DNA of 50,726 nt from Bacillota bacterium (GTDB lineage Bacteria > Bacillota > Clostridia > Oscillospirales > Feifaniaceae). Positions within the stretch are counted from its first letter, which is position 1. Each line of letters opens with the position of its first letter. The position numbers and the translations under genes were made by a program. The notes beneath the pieces are model-generated. The model was not told the DNA's origin, did no database searches, and saw only the letters and a list, made by a program, of their open reading frames with translations. Of this stretch, positions 28,439-37,104 are shown one piece after another. Where the stretch lies: contig JAUZPM010000008.1 in NCBI GenBank assembly GCA_030705925.1, forward strand, positions 1 through 50,726, in the 5' to 3' direction.

Positions 28439-29353
28439 TTATTTAACCATTTTAGCAACTTCAGCTGCAAAATCGTCTTCCCTCTTCTGAAGTCCTTCGC
28501 CCTTTTCAAAGCGCGCGAACTTTGCGATAGAAATAGGAGCTCCGATTTCTTTAGAAACTGAATCCATATACTGCTTAACAGACATATCGTTGTTCTTGAT
28601 ATAAACCTGTTCAATAAGGCAGTTTTCTTTATAGAATTTCTGTACACGACCGGCAACCATCTTTTCAGCGATTGCTTCAGGTTTGCCCTCATTTATTGCC
28701 TGAACTTTCAGGATTTCTTTTTCCTTATCCAAAACTTCAGCCGGAACTTCTTCTCTTTTGTTATAGGAAGGATTTGAAGCTGCAACCTGCATTGCTATAT
28801 CCTTAGCAAACTCTTTGAATTTCTCAGTTCCAGCAGCTTCATCAGTTGTATCGAACTTAACCATAACACCGATTCTGCCGCCGCCGTGTATATAAGTTTC
28901 AGTAATGCCCTCATAGCGCTCGAATCTTCTGACCTTAAGGTTTTCACCTATCGTCAGGATCTTATCTCTCAGAACGTCTGCAACTTTAGAGCTTCCGCCC
29001 TCATAGTTTGTTTCAAGCAGAGCGTCAACGTCTGCCGGATTGGTGTCTGCAACAGTCTTTGCGCATCCTGCTACAAAGCCCTGGAAATCAGCATTTTTCG
29101 CAACAAAGTCTGTTTCTGAATTGACTTCGATAACAACGCCGACTTTTTTAGCGTCGTCGGTATAACAAGCAACAAGACCTTCCGCCGCAATCCTGCTTGC
29201 TTTCTTAGCGGCAGCGGCAAGACCCTTTTCTCTTAATATTTCTACTGCTTTTTCGAGATCCCCGTCAGCCTGTGTAAGTGCCTTTTTGCAGTCCATCATG
29301 CCGACGCCTGTTCTCTCTCTTAATGTCACAACATCTTTAGCTGTGAATGCCAT
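28439..29353 (-). CDS. tsf: Elongation factor Ts
   Basis: EF-Ts is the guanine nucleotide exchange factor for EF-Tu. The 304 aa show the N-terminal UBA-like domain (VVTLRERTGVGMMDCKKAL), the conserved SETDFVAKN that contacts EF-Tu, and the C-terminal SKEIGAPISIAKFARFEKGEG. It lies 37 bases downstream of rpsB, the usual bacterial pair, and is closed by a strong terminator. Confidence 0.98.
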   Translation of the reverse strand: MAFTAKDVVTLRERTGVGMMDCKKALTQADGDLEKAVEILREKGLAAAAKKASRIAAEGLVACYTDDAKKVGVVIEVNSETDFVAKNADFQGFVAGCAKTVADTNPADVDALLETNYEGGSSKVADVLRDKILTIGENLKVRRFERYEGITETYIHGGGRIGVMVKFDTTDEAAGTEKFKEFAKDIAMQVAASNPSYNKREEVPAEVLDKEKEILKVQAINEGKPEAIAEKMVAGRVQKFYKENCLIEQVYIKNNDMSVKQYMDSVSKEIGAPISIAKFARFEKGEGLQKREDDFAAEVAKMVK

Positions 29354-29390
29354 ATATATTCAATCCTCCGTTATTTTAAATATTATGCTG

Positions 29391-30119
29391 TTATTCCTTG
29401 TCCCCAGCGGCTTCCTCTTCATCCATTTCGAACTGTTCACCCTGTCTGCCTTCAAGAACAGCGTTAGCCATTGTCTCGGCGATCAGTTTAACGGCTCTTA
29501 TAGCATCATCGTTGCCCGGGATAACATAATCCACTTCATCAGGATCGCAGTTTGTATCAACGATTGCAACGATCGGAATACCAAGATTTCTTGCCTCTGA
29601 TACAGCGATTCTCTCTTTCTTAGGATCAACGATAAAGAGCGCAGCAGGAAGTCTTTCCATATTCTCTATGCCGCCTAAAAACTTTTCAAGTTTTTCTATT
29701 TCACCGCGAAGCTTTGTAACTTCCTTCTTTGGCAGAACTTCGAATGTGCCGTCTTCGGACATTTTACGGAGCTGTTTTAGTCTTGATACTCTTTTTCTTA
29801 TTGTCTTGAAGTTTGTCAGCATACCGCCAAGCCATCTGGCATTGACAAAATACATGCCGACACGCTCAGCCTCTTCTTTAATAGAATCCTGAGCCTGTTT
29901 CTTTGTTCCTACGAACAGAACTTCGCCGCCCTCAGCTGCAACATTGCGGATGAACATGTAAGCGTCTTCAACCTTTTTTACGGTCTTCTGCAGATCGATG
30001 ATGTAAATACCGTTTCTTTCGGTGAAGATGTACTCAGCCATTTTAGGGTTCCAGCGTCTGGTCTGATGGCCGAAGTGAACGCCTGCTTCGAGCAGTTGTT
30101 TCATTGAGATTACTGACAT
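29391..30119 (-). CDS. rpsB: 30S ribosomal protein S2
   Basis: This is ribosomal protein S2, 242 aa, beginning [27 protein letters not shown] in the standard S2 pattern and containing [12 protein letters not shown] and [19 protein letters not shown]. The start is ATG 30119 with a perfect GGAGG nine bases upstream. A 17-codon in-frame extension would overlap that site and is rejected. It is the first gene of the rpsB-tsf operon, with a leader of about 95 nt. Confidence 0.98.
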   Translation of the reverse strand: MSVISMKQLLEAGVHFGHQTRRWNPKMAEYIFTERNGIYIIDLQKTVKKVEDAYMFIRNVAAEGGEVLFVGTKKQAQDSIKEEAERVGMYFVNARWLGGMLTNFKTIRKRVSRLKQLRKMSEDGTFEVLPKKEVTKLRGEIEKLEKFLGGIENMERLPAALFIVDPKKERIAVSEARNLGIPIVAIVDTNCDPDEVDYVIPGNDDAIRAVKLIAETMANAVLEGRQGEQFEMDEEEAAGDKE

Positions 30120-30249
30120 TATTATTTTTCCTCCTTGGTTTTTACCGCCATACCGTTCATTTTCCCGCACAGCATATGCACCGGTGCGGAAATCGCAGTA
30201 TGTGTGTAATTATCTGTGTTATGATACCATATTACAGCATTATTTGCAA
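30120..30249 (-). promoter_or_regulatory. rpsB promoter and leader
   Basis: On the minus strand TTGCAA (30249-30244) and TATCAT (30226-30221) are 17 bases apart, partly inside the upstream gene's 3' end. The leader contains a hairpin CCGCAC/GTGCGG around GCATATGC (about 30165-30190). It could be an S2 autoregulatory leader, but I cannot match it to a known motif. Confidence 0.55.
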
Positions 30250-31142
30250 GACGTTTTTTTAAGTTTTTTGCCAAAAAAGAACATAAAAAATCCCAGAGGC
30301 AGCAGAGCGGCATACTGGATCAAATGTATAAGCAGCGCAGCACCTAACGCGTAACTTTGGTTTATCAAGTCCGACAGTGCAAGTGTTGTCAAAGCCTCAA
30401 AATAGCCTATTCCTCCCGGTGTGCCTGGCACCAGCATTGAAATGTTCGTTGCCACTATTACGCCAAGTGCGCCGCGAAAAGCCACATCAGCCGGCATATT
30501 GAGTGAGAAAAGAGCTATTACAATAGACGCATAGATAAAAAGCCATGATGTAAAAATATGTTTTGAAACTCCGCCGAGGTCTTCTTTGATGAATTCCGCT
30601 GTTTTTTCTTTTGTTTTCGGGAAAAACTGCGCAACCGTAAAAGCAATAACTATGAGGCCGAGAACAATCCCGGAATAGAACATGAAATCCAAGCCTACCT
30701 CATTTTCAAGGCTGTTATAGAAAAAAATCGATAAAAGGCAAAATATAATTAATACTATTATATCAAATAGCTTTGGAATGTACATTATATAAGTTTTTTT
30801 CCAGAATGAATATTCCCTCGGCAGCATATTGCTTTTTGTACTGTCTCCAAGTCTGAATGGAACAACCATATTGATCGCCTCGCCCACGCTCATGATCCTG
30901 AATGCATCTTTTTTTGAAATATCCGCAAGTTCACAGCTGAGCACTAAACCTTTGTTGTAAATGCCCAGTGCGAATAAGATGATCGAAATCAAAGCAAGCA
31001 AAGGATTTACCCTCAGCTCAGAGATCTGTCTTAAATCAATTTTAGAAATAAGATGATAAAAATAAAATATTATAGCAGGTATAATTACACATATGAATGC
31101 AACTCTTGATATATCTCCAAGCCGCTTAAAAGGAATTTTCAC
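30240..31142 (-). CDS. LPG-synthase transmembrane-domain (UPF0104/PF03706) family protein
   Basis: This 300-aa protein has about eight membrane helices and the PF03706 flippase-like fold. NMVVPFRLGD and SMLVPGTPGGIGYFEALT are the conserved loop motifs of this family. It has no C-terminal aminoacyl-transferase domain, so it is not a full MprF and probably does not synthesise lysyl-phosphatidylglycerol. The start is GTG 31142, with GGGAG seven bases upstream; an ATG at 31172 lacks such a site. The 3' end carries the rpsB promoter. Confidence 0.85.
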   Translation of the reverse strand: MKIPFKRLGDISRVAFICVIIPAIIFYFYHLISKIDLRQISELRVNPLLALISIILFALGIYNKGLVLSCELADISKKDAFRIMSVGEAINMVVPFRLGDSTKSNMLPREYSFWKKTYIMYIPKLFDIIVLIIFCLLSIFFYNSLENEVGLDFMFYSGIVLGLIVIAFTVAQFFPKTKEKTAEFIKEDLGGVSKHIFTSWLFIYASIVIALFSLNMPADVAFRGALGVIVATNISMLVPGTPGGIGYFEALTTLALSDLINQSYALGAALLIHLIQYAALLPLGFFMFFFGKKLKKTSCK

Positions 31143-31271
31143 GCTATTTCTCCCTTCAACTAGTGTAACCATTTTCCATTACCTTAACAATTAATTCATA
31201 TTTTTAATTAAAAGAATTAATGCAGCTTACATATTTTTATTATCTTATTTTAAATCTCAAAATATGTAGAT

Positions 31272-31301
31272 AAAAAAACGCGCGGTTCTTCCGCGCGTTT
31301 T
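31272..31301. terminator. GC-rich bidirectional terminator
   Basis: AAAACGCGCGG and CCGCGCGTTTT form an 11-bp stem with a five-base loop (31286-31290), followed on the minus strand by T7. It ends the transcript of the Cys-rich gene at 31383. Confidence 0.88.
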
Positions 31302-31382
31302 ATCATAAATTCAGATAACTTATCACACACGGCATAATCATGCCATATGTATATTGATTTGCCGCTTAAAGCGTAAACCAAC

Positions 31383-32240
31383 TTATCTGCATCCGCAGCC
31401 CCTGTGTCTGTCATCTTCGGGTTCACAGTGTCTATGCCTGTCTTCGTCTTCGATTTCCATGGATGCCGGCGGGAAAAATTCTTCTGTCGGGAACTTAATG
31501 CTTCTGAAGAGCCTGCATGGATCGTCTTCGTTTCCAATGCACTCTTTCTCAGGAATGCAGAAATCATAAGCCGGAATCAAAAGCTGAACGTCTCTGACTA
31601 TTTTAATGATCGAGAAAATGCCGAGTGTAACATAAACCATTTTCTCAGGATCATTGTCAACAAGATCGCCGTCAAATTCTCTTAAGATTGCATCCGGTAC
31701 AGAACAGAGATCTACACCGCAGCCGCAATGTTTTTCACATTTTTCAACCAGTTTAACGCCGAGCGCGATCGGATCCACTACTTCAACAATAGCCTTCGGC
31801 TGGTTGCTTGAGCGGATAGGATTCGGATCGAGTCCGTCTGGTCTGTATGAAGATGTAAATGTTTTTGCTGAGCCCTCGCTGCCGAAAAGAATGACTTTTT
31901 TGTCAAATGTACTTAGTCCGCGAACCTCCATAGGTCTCGAAACACCGCAGAATGCATCAAGCGTGACTTTAAAGAAATATTTTACATCAATAGCATAAAA
32001 ACCTCTGTTGAAAGGAACCTCTTCGACATCGATGTAAACCCAGATGATTTCAGCTTTTCTGACTTTAACATTGATTGCTTTGTCTATAATTTCTTGTGAA
32101 CGGCTATCAAAATAGACTCTCAGATCCTCAAGGCAGTCTTTATCTTTGCATGTATCATAAACCTTAGTAGTATTAATGCAAACGGCTTCTTTAAATCCGT
32201 TAGCGCAGGAAAGCGGTCCCGGAACTACTTTTTCGCTCAT
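31383..32240 (-). CDS. Cys/His-rich protein of unknown function, possible spore-coat component
   Basis: This 285-aa protein has no signal peptide or membrane helix. A beta-rich N-terminal half (about residues 40-125) contains DVKYFFKVTLDAFCGVSRP. Further Cys clusters follow (CEKHCGCGVDLC, CIPEKECIGNEDDPC), and the tail is His/Asp/Glu/Arg-rich, ending GCGCR. Such Cys-rich tails are common in spore coat and exosporium proteins, and a sigma-E/K-like promoter lies upstream, but I do not recognise a named family. GGAGG nine bases upstream supports the start. It is monocistronic with its own terminator. Confidence 0.75.
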   Translation of the reverse strand: MSEKVVPGPLSCANGFKEAVCINTTKVYDTCKDKDCLEDLRVYFDSRSQEIIDKAINVKVRKAEIIWVYIDVEEVPFNRGFYAIDVKYFFKVTLDAFCGVSRPMEVRGLSTFDKKVILFGSEGSAKTFTSSYRPDGLDPNPIRSSNQPKAIVEVVDPIALGVKLVEKCEKHCGCGVDLCSVPDAILREFDGDLVDNDPEKMVYVTLGIFSIIKIVRDVQLLIPAYDFCIPEKECIGNEDDPCRLFRSIKFPTEEFFPPASMEIEDEDRHRHCEPEDDRHRGCGCR

Positions 32241-32262
32241 AGTATTTATCCTCCTACAATGG

Positions 32263-32313
32263 TATTGAAGTTGCCTGCTTCAATATCAGTGTATGCAAGG
32301 AAAAGCATTATGT
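32263..32313 (-). promoter_or_regulatory. Sigma-E/K-like promoter and leader hairpin of the Cys-rich gene
   Basis: On the minus strand AC (32313-32312), 16 bases, then CATACACT (32295-32288) fits a mother-cell promoter: the -10 equals the sigma-E consensus CATACAMT, with sigma-K-like spacing. A stem TATTGAAG/CTTCAATA (32263-32285) follows in the leader. Confidence 0.4.
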
Positions 32314-32353
32314 TAGTATTTTTTTATCACTTCTTTGCACCGCTTTCATATAA

Positions 32354-35032
32354 TTATTGTTTTTTTAATATATGAGAGAACGCTTTCTGCATTTCTACAA
32401 CCGCAACAGGCGTTAAAGAAAGCGCAATAACTATTGCCCACTGAACAGGACTTATAAGCTCCAGCCTGAATACGCTGGTACGGACAGCCGGAATGCAGAT
32501 AGTGACAAGCTGAAGAATAACGTTTATAACAAACGCGCCGACAACATAAAGGTTTGAGAATATGCCGATCTTGAATATAGAATAATTCATTGAACGGGCG
32601 TTGAACACATGGAAAAACTGTATGAACGCAAGCGTCATAAACGCCATAGTAGAGCCTGTTCTTGATGCGATTTCAGTCCCCGAGGCTACCCCCTCTTTAA
32701 ATCCGATGTAATAAGCAAAAAACGTCAGGCATCCGATTAATACGCCCTGAAATGCTATACGAAGACCAAGACCACTGCTGAAGATAGATTCATTGAGTTT
32801 GCGCGGAGGGCGATTCATGATTCCCGGTTCAGCTTTTTCCATGCCGAGCGCGATGGCAAGAAGCGAGTCAGTAACAAGGTTGATCCACAATATCTGAACA
32901 GCGCTGAGCATTTGGACAGGCATACTGAAAAGAAGCGTTCCAAGCAGTGTTGTAAGCAGGATGCTTATTATCTCGCCGATATTGCTCGAAAGCAGAAAAT
33001 GGATAGCCTTGCGGATATTATCGTAAATAACCCGGCCATAGCTTACAGCCGAGACTATCGTTGCAAAGTTGTCGTCTGCAAGTATCATATCGGCGGCGCC
33101 TTTTGCGACTTCTGTCCCGGTGACGCCCATAGAAACGCCTATATCGGCAAGTTTCAAAGCAGGCGCGTCGTTCACTCCGTCCCCCGTCATGACAGTAACA
33201 TGACCATTAGCTTTTAAAGCTTTTACTATTCTTAGTTTATGCTCAGGGGATACACGTGCGAACACACTATAGCTGTGGATATTTTTTGTAAGCTCTTCGT
33301 CCGAAATCTCTTCCAGCTCAGCGCCGCTCATCACCATGTCGCCTTCACCGAGTATGCCAAGATCACGAGCGATAGCGCTTGCAGTTATAACGTGGTCTCC
33401 AGTTATCATAATCGGGCGGATTCCAGCTGTTTTGCATTTTTCAATTGCTTTTTTTGCCTCTTCGCGAGGCGGGTCTATCATGCCGAACAGTCCAACAAAA
33501 ATAAGATCGTTCTCAAGTGTTTCTGTCGAAACTGAACTCAGCATGTCAGATTCGATCTTTTTATATGCAACAGCGATAACTCTTAACGCGCTTTTAGACA
33601 TTTCCTCGTTTGCTTCGGCAATCTTCTTTGCAAACTCATCGTCGATGGGGCTTACGCCACTGTCGTCCTCAACTGCGGTACAGCGCTGAAGCAAAACATC
33701 AGGGGCGCCTTTTGTTATTGAAATAAGTTCGCCGTTCATTTTATTCACGGTTGTCATAAGCTTTCTGTCAGAGTCGAAAGCGATCTCCTCTACCCTTTTG
33801 TTCAGCTCTTTTATCTCGATCGGGTTCATCCCACGTCTGACAGCAGCATCAATAAGCGCGACCTCTGTCGGGTCTCCGACGCTTTCGTATTTTTCGCTTT
33901 CTTTTTTAACGCTTGTGTCGTTGCACAAAACGCCAAAGGTCAAAAATTTTCCGGCTGTGCCCTCAATAGATATGTCCGACGCTGTTACATAATCAAAGTT
34001 GACGTAAGATTTAACGACTGTCATTTTGTTTTGAGTAAGTGTTCCTGTTTTATCGCTGCATATAACCGTGGCGGAACCGGAGGTTTCGATGGCGGGCAGG
34101 CTTTTCATTATGGCGTTCTTTTTCACCATACGCTGCATTCCTATAGCCAGAACTACAGTAACGATTGCAGGAAGGCCCTCAGGTATAGCCGCAACGGCAA
34201 GGCTTAATGAGTTTAGAAATACCGTCATAAGCTCATGGCTTTGAAGGTATCCTATTATAAATATTGTAACACAGACTGCGAGCGCAAAAATCGACAGAAT
34301 CTTTGAAAGCTCCTTCAGTCTTCTTTGAAGCGGCGTTGCATTTTTCTCCGCACCGCTCAGCAAATTTGCAACCTTTCCTATTTCTGTTCCGGCGCCAGTT
34401 TCAGTGACGACGCCATAAGCTCTGCCGTATGTCACAACTGTGCTCATAAATGCCATATTGGTCATGTCGCCAATGCCGCGTTTTTCATTAGAAAGAACAG
34501 TATCTGTCTTTTCGACCGGGACTGATTCACCGGTAAGAGACGATTCATCCGCCTTCATGTTAAAGCATTTTGTGATGCGGACGTCTGCCGGAACATAGTC
34601 CCCGGCCTCCATAACCACAAGATCGCCCAAAGCTACGTCTTCACAGTCTATAACTAATTGTGACCCGTCGCGTATAACCTTTGCTTTAGGCGAAGTCATT
34701 TTTCTGATCGATTCAAGTGCTGATTCAGCCTTCTGCTCCTGAACAAGACCTATTACAGCGTTAATTATGACGATCGAACAAATGATTATGCCGTCGACGA
34801 TCTCGCCGATAGCGATACATATTATCGCCGCAACAAGCAGCACAATGATTGTAGGGTCGGTGAACTGGGATAAGAACTTTTCAACTGCAGTCTTTTTTCT
34901 CTGCTCAGGAAGCTTGTTTTTGCCGTGTTTTTGAAGGTGCTCTTCAGCCTGTTTTACCGTTAGCCCCGTTTTTAAATTTGTTTCAAGGGTCTTTTCGATC
35001 TCTTCTTTCGGCTGTGAATACCAAAGCGCCAT
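32354..35032 (-). CDS. SERCA-like P-type ATPase (Ca2+/Mn2+ export), under Mn2+ riboswitch
   Basis: This P2A-type cation pump of 892 aa has TGES (167-170), phosphorylation site DKTGT with Asp327, and hinge TGDGVNDAP (616-624). Its ion-site motifs are SERCA-like: PEGLP (284-288) in M4, SSNIGE (682-687) in M5 with Asn684 and Glu687, and NLVTD (718-722) in M6. Both SERCA calcium sites therefore appear possible, whereas PMCA-type pumps lack the M5 Glu. The yybP-ykoY riboswitch and terminator upstream argue for a physiological role in manganese efflux, as for related pumps in Firmicutes. The start follows GGAG by seven bases. Confidence 0.9.
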   Translation of the reverse strand: MALWYSQPKEEIEKTLETNLKTGLTVKQAEEHLQKHGKNKLPEQRKKTAVEKFLSQFTDPTIIVLLVAAIICIAIGEIVDGIIICSIVIINAVIGLVQEQKAESALESIRKMTSPKAKVIRDGSQLVIDCEDVALGDLVVMEAGDYVPADVRITKCFNMKADESSLTGESVPVEKTDTVLSNEKRGIGDMTNMAFMSTVVTYGRAYGVVTETGAGTEIGKVANLLSGAEKNATPLQRRLKELSKILSIFALAVCVTIFIIGYLQSHELMTVFLNSLSLAVAAIPEGLPAIVTVVLAIGMQRMVKKNAIMKSLPAIETSGSATVICSDKTGTLTQNKMTVVKSYVNFDYVTASDISIEGTAGKFLTFGVLCNDTSVKKESEKYESVGDPTEVALIDAAVRRGMNPIEIKELNKRVEEIAFDSDRKLMTTVNKMNGELISITKGAPDVLLQRCTAVEDDSGVSPIDDEFAKKIAEANEEMSKSALRVIAVAYKKIESDMLSSVSTETLENDLIFVGLFGMIDPPREEAKKAIEKCKTAGIRPIMITGDHVITASAIARDLGILGEGDMVMSGAELEEISDEELTKNIHSYSVFARVSPEHKLRIVKALKANGHVTVMTGDGVNDAPALKLADIGVSMGVTGTEVAKGAADMILADDNFATIVSAVSYGRVIYDNIRKAIHFLLSSNIGEIISILLTTLLGTLLFSMPVQMLSAVQILWINLVTDSLLAIALGMEKAEPGIMNRPPRKLNESIFSSGLGLRIAFQGVLIGCLTFFAYYIGFKEGVASGTEIASRTGSTMAFMTLAFIQFFHVFNARSMNYSIFKIGIFSNLYVVGAFVINVILQLVTICIPAVRTSVFRLELISPVQWAIVIALSLTPVAVVEMQKAFSHILKKQ

Positions 35033-35074
35033 TTAAATTCTCCTTTTCGATAAATTAGGAGATACCGTGACATT

Positions 35075-35200
35075 AAAAAAGACTTATACATAATACAAAT
35101 AAGTATTATGTATAAGTCTCACCATTTAATTCAAAGCCAGGCGTGACACCGATTGTTGACTTTAAAACATTAAAATGTCGGTTACTCCCTTACAAGGGTT
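35075..35200 (-). promoter_or_regulatory. yybP-ykoY (manganese) riboswitch with intrinsic terminator
   Basis: On the minus strand the leader shows the conserved yybP-ykoY parts in order: GGGAGTA (35189-35183), GTCAACA, CTGGCTTTGA (around 35131-35140) and GGTGAGACTT (to about 35114). Directly after it comes a perfect 16-bp stem, GACTTATACATAATAC (35081-35096 complement) with its partner (35103-35118), and six U. The GAGACTT strand is shared by aptamer and terminator. This fits a transcriptional ON switch: Mn2+ binding stabilises the aptamer and prevents termination. Confidence 0.88.
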
Positions 35201-35229
35201 ATTATATCAGCAACTCAAAAGTTTGTAAA
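35201..35229 (-). promoter_or_regulatory. Promoter of the riboswitch-controlled ATPase
   Basis: TTTACA (35229-35224) and TATAAT (35206-35201) on the minus strand are separated by 17 bases. The predicted start near 35194 falls exactly at the 5' edge of the aptamer. Confidence 0.85.
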
Positions 35230-35285
35230 TAGGTTTGCAAAATTTTTTATCATCTGACCGTAAAAAATACTCGTTTGAGACAAGC

Positions 35286-35597
35286 TTAACTGAAACGTAT
35301 CCCGCATGATCTGCAGTATTCGTCGTTTTTTGACAGCTTATTAAAGCCGCATGTCTGGCACTCGTAATAACCGCTTTCAAGCCGTATTTTCGTGTTTTTC
35401 TTGTATTCACGGATGATTTTTCTGTCCTGCCTTTGCTCTATTTTCAAAAGGACAAACAGGGTCAAAAACAGGATTATCCCTATAGCGATCGAAATTTTTA
35501 TTATCCATACGATATATTTTGCATGGCTGAAAGTGCTGACGATATGCAGCAGCACGGGCAGTATCACCAAAAAAACCGAGATAGCAGCTGCCATCAC
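35286..35597 (-). CDS. Small membrane protein with C-terminal zinc ribbon
   Basis: This 103-aa protein has two membrane helices (about 5-25 and 30-52), a charged linker (KIEQRQDRKIIREYKK) and a C-terminal zinc ribbon CxxC-x11-CxxC (CQTCGFNKLSKNDEYCRSCG). I read a GTG or the adjacent ATG at 35597/35594 as start; the ribosome site is weak. It is divergent from the GDSL gene and lies upstream of the ATPase promoter. Function is unknown; the ribbon suggests protein or nucleic acid contact at the membrane surface. Confidence 0.6.
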   Translation of the reverse strand: MMAAAISVFLVILPVLLHIVSTFSHAKYIVWIIKISIAIGIILFLTLFVLLKIEQRQDRKIIREYKKNTKIRLESGYYECQTCGFNKLSKNDEYCRSCGIRFS

Positions 35598-35666
35598 TTC
35601 GCCGAAACCTATCGAATTTATCTTTTTTATAATCCCATCCCCTGTTCTTTTTAACGTAGATTACAC

Positions 35667-35695
35667 TTGTAACATGAGACGCTGCGGGCTATAAT
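35667..35695 (+). promoter_or_regulatory. Promoter of the GDSL hydrolase gene
   Basis: TTGTAA (35667-35672), 17 bases, TATAAT (35690-35695), with the start codon 36 bases downstream. Confidence 0.75.
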
Positions 35696-35730
35696 TAAAC
35701 ATAAAAATGTAAAAGATTTGAGGGAGAACA

Positions 35731-36369
35731 ATGTCAGTTCAATTCAGATGGCAGGACTGTAAAATGAACGCACTGGGCGATAGTCTCACAAAGGGCGACA
35801 TATCGGGAAAAGGTCTTCAAGGCATTCCGTGGACAGGCCATATGAAAGACTTAACGGGGCTTTACGAATGCAGAAATTACGGAATAAACGGAAACAAACT
35901 TGCTTTGGAAAAAGGAATGGCTGAGAGATATGTAGAGATGGACAATGACGCTGATGTAATCAGCGTTTTTGGAGGAATGAACGACTTCTGCAAAGGCGTT
36001 CCACTTGGCACTGTCAGCGACAATGATGTTTCCACCTTTTTCGGCGCAATAAACGTTATGATTAATGGGCTATACAAAAAATTCCCCCGAGCCGAAATAT
36101 TTTTTATCACGCCGCCAAAATGCAAAAGCTCGTTTTACGGATGGGAGTCTTTCACTCCGAACACTTCCGGCCACATATTAAAAGATTACAGAGATGCTAT
36201 TTTAACAGCCGCCGATATTTATAGTATACCTGTTCTTGACCTTTACAGCTGTTCCGGCATGAGCTGTTATCTTGACGATGGCACATTCCGCCCCGACGGT
36301 CTTCATTTCAGCAATGCAGGTCACGAGCGGTTGGCGCATAAAATAGCAGCGTTTATGAATACGCTGTAA
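35731..36369 (+). CDS. SGNH/GDSL-family hydrolase
   Basis: This 212-aa esterase-like enzyme carries the four SGNH blocks: block I GDSLT with the nucleophile Ser, block II NYGINGN (Gly), block III GGMNDF (Asn) and block V DGLHFSN (Asp/His). There is no signal peptide, so it is probably cytoplasmic. Substrate cannot be inferred; members include acyl esterases and carbohydrate deacetylases. GGGAG precedes the start by about six bases. It is a single-gene unit with its own promoter and terminator. Confidence 0.9.
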   Translation: MSVQFRWQDCKMNALGDSLTKGDISGKGLQGIPWTGHMKDLTGLYECRNYGINGNKLALEKGMAERYVEMDNDADVISVFGGMNDFCKGVPLGTVSDNDVSTFFGAINVMINGLYKKFPRAEIFFITPPKCKSSFYGWESFTPNTSGHILKDYRDAILTAADIYSIPVLDLYSCSGMSCYLDDGTFRPDGLHFSNAGHERLAHKIAAFMNTL

Positions 36370-36389
36370 TCGATACCTTAAATATAACA

Positions 36390-36421
36390 AAAGAGGCAGG
36401 ATATGTCAACCCTGCCTCTTT
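36390..36421. terminator. Bidirectional terminator between GDSL and trkA
   Basis: AAAGAGGCAGG (36390-36400) pairs with CCTGCCTCTTT (36411-36421), with a T-rich tail on the plus strand. It serves convergent genes. Confidence 0.82.
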
Positions 36422-36422
36422 A

Positions 36423-37088
36423 TTATTTTGCTCCAAAAAGGGTATTCAGTTTTTCCTGAGATTCACCGTCTGTGAACGCGATTATCTCATCGCCTGCATT
36501 TATTATCGTATCACCGTGAGGAATCACGACTCCATTATCGTGATATACAGCAATAAGCACAGTATCCGCCGGTATATCCAAATTTTTGACCGCCTTGTTC
36601 ACTGTTGCCGACTGACTGTCGACTTTGACCTGTACGATTGAATAATTTCCTCGGCTCATCTTCATCAGGGTCAGAACATTTTTTAGATTCATCTCTTCGA
36701 CGACGATATGAGCCATCAGGTCAGCCTGATTAAGTCCCACGTCAACACCCATACCGGCATTGAACAGCCATGAGTTTTGCGGATTGTTCACGCGGGCGAT
36801 CACACGCGGAACGTTAAACTCAAATTTTGCGATAGTTGAGGCAACAAGGTTTGCCTCGTCAGCACCCGTAACTGCGGCAACCACGTCGGCTTCCGTTATC
36901 CCGCATGACTCAAGTATGCTCGGGTCTGTCCCGTTCCCGAAAACTAGCACTTCAGGCGGCAATTCATTTTTGATTTTTTCAAAAACACTTTCGCGGTTTT
37001 CTATCACTTTAACAGTGCAGTTATTTTTTAAAAGCAAACCGGCAACATAAGCTCCGACTTGACCTCCGCCTATAATAATAACATTCAT
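36423..37088 (-). CDS. TrkA/KtrA-type RCK potassium regulatory protein (second of two)
   Basis: This 221-aa cytoplasmic RCK protein has an N-terminal Rossmann domain with GGGQVG and the NAD-binding acidic residue in VIENR. A C-terminal TrkA_C domain follows from about 135 (VQVKVDSQSATVNKAVKNL). Such proteins gate K+ transporters in response to NAD(H), ATP/ADP or c-di-AMP. No TrkH/KtrB channel gene is adjacent. It is the last gene of an operon behind another RCK protein (16-base gap) and a P-type ATPase. Confidence 0.9.
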   Translation of the reverse strand: MNVIIIGGGQVGAYVAGLLLKNNCTVKVIENRESVFEKIKNELPPEVLVFGNGTDPSILESCGITEADVVAAVTGADEANLVASTIAKFEFNVPRVIARVNNPQNSWLFNAGMGVDVGLNQADLMAHIVVEEMNLKNVLTLMKMSRGNYSIVQVKVDSQSATVNKAVKNLDIPADTVLIAVYHDNGVVIPHGDTIINAGDEIIAFTDGESQEKLNTLFGAK

Positions 37089-37104
37089 TGCTTTCCCTCC
37101 ACTT

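Noticed and set aside
35207-35410. 67-aa minus-strand reading frame
   Set aside because: It overlaps the riboswitch promoter and the zinc-ribbon gene in another frame, with no ribosome site.
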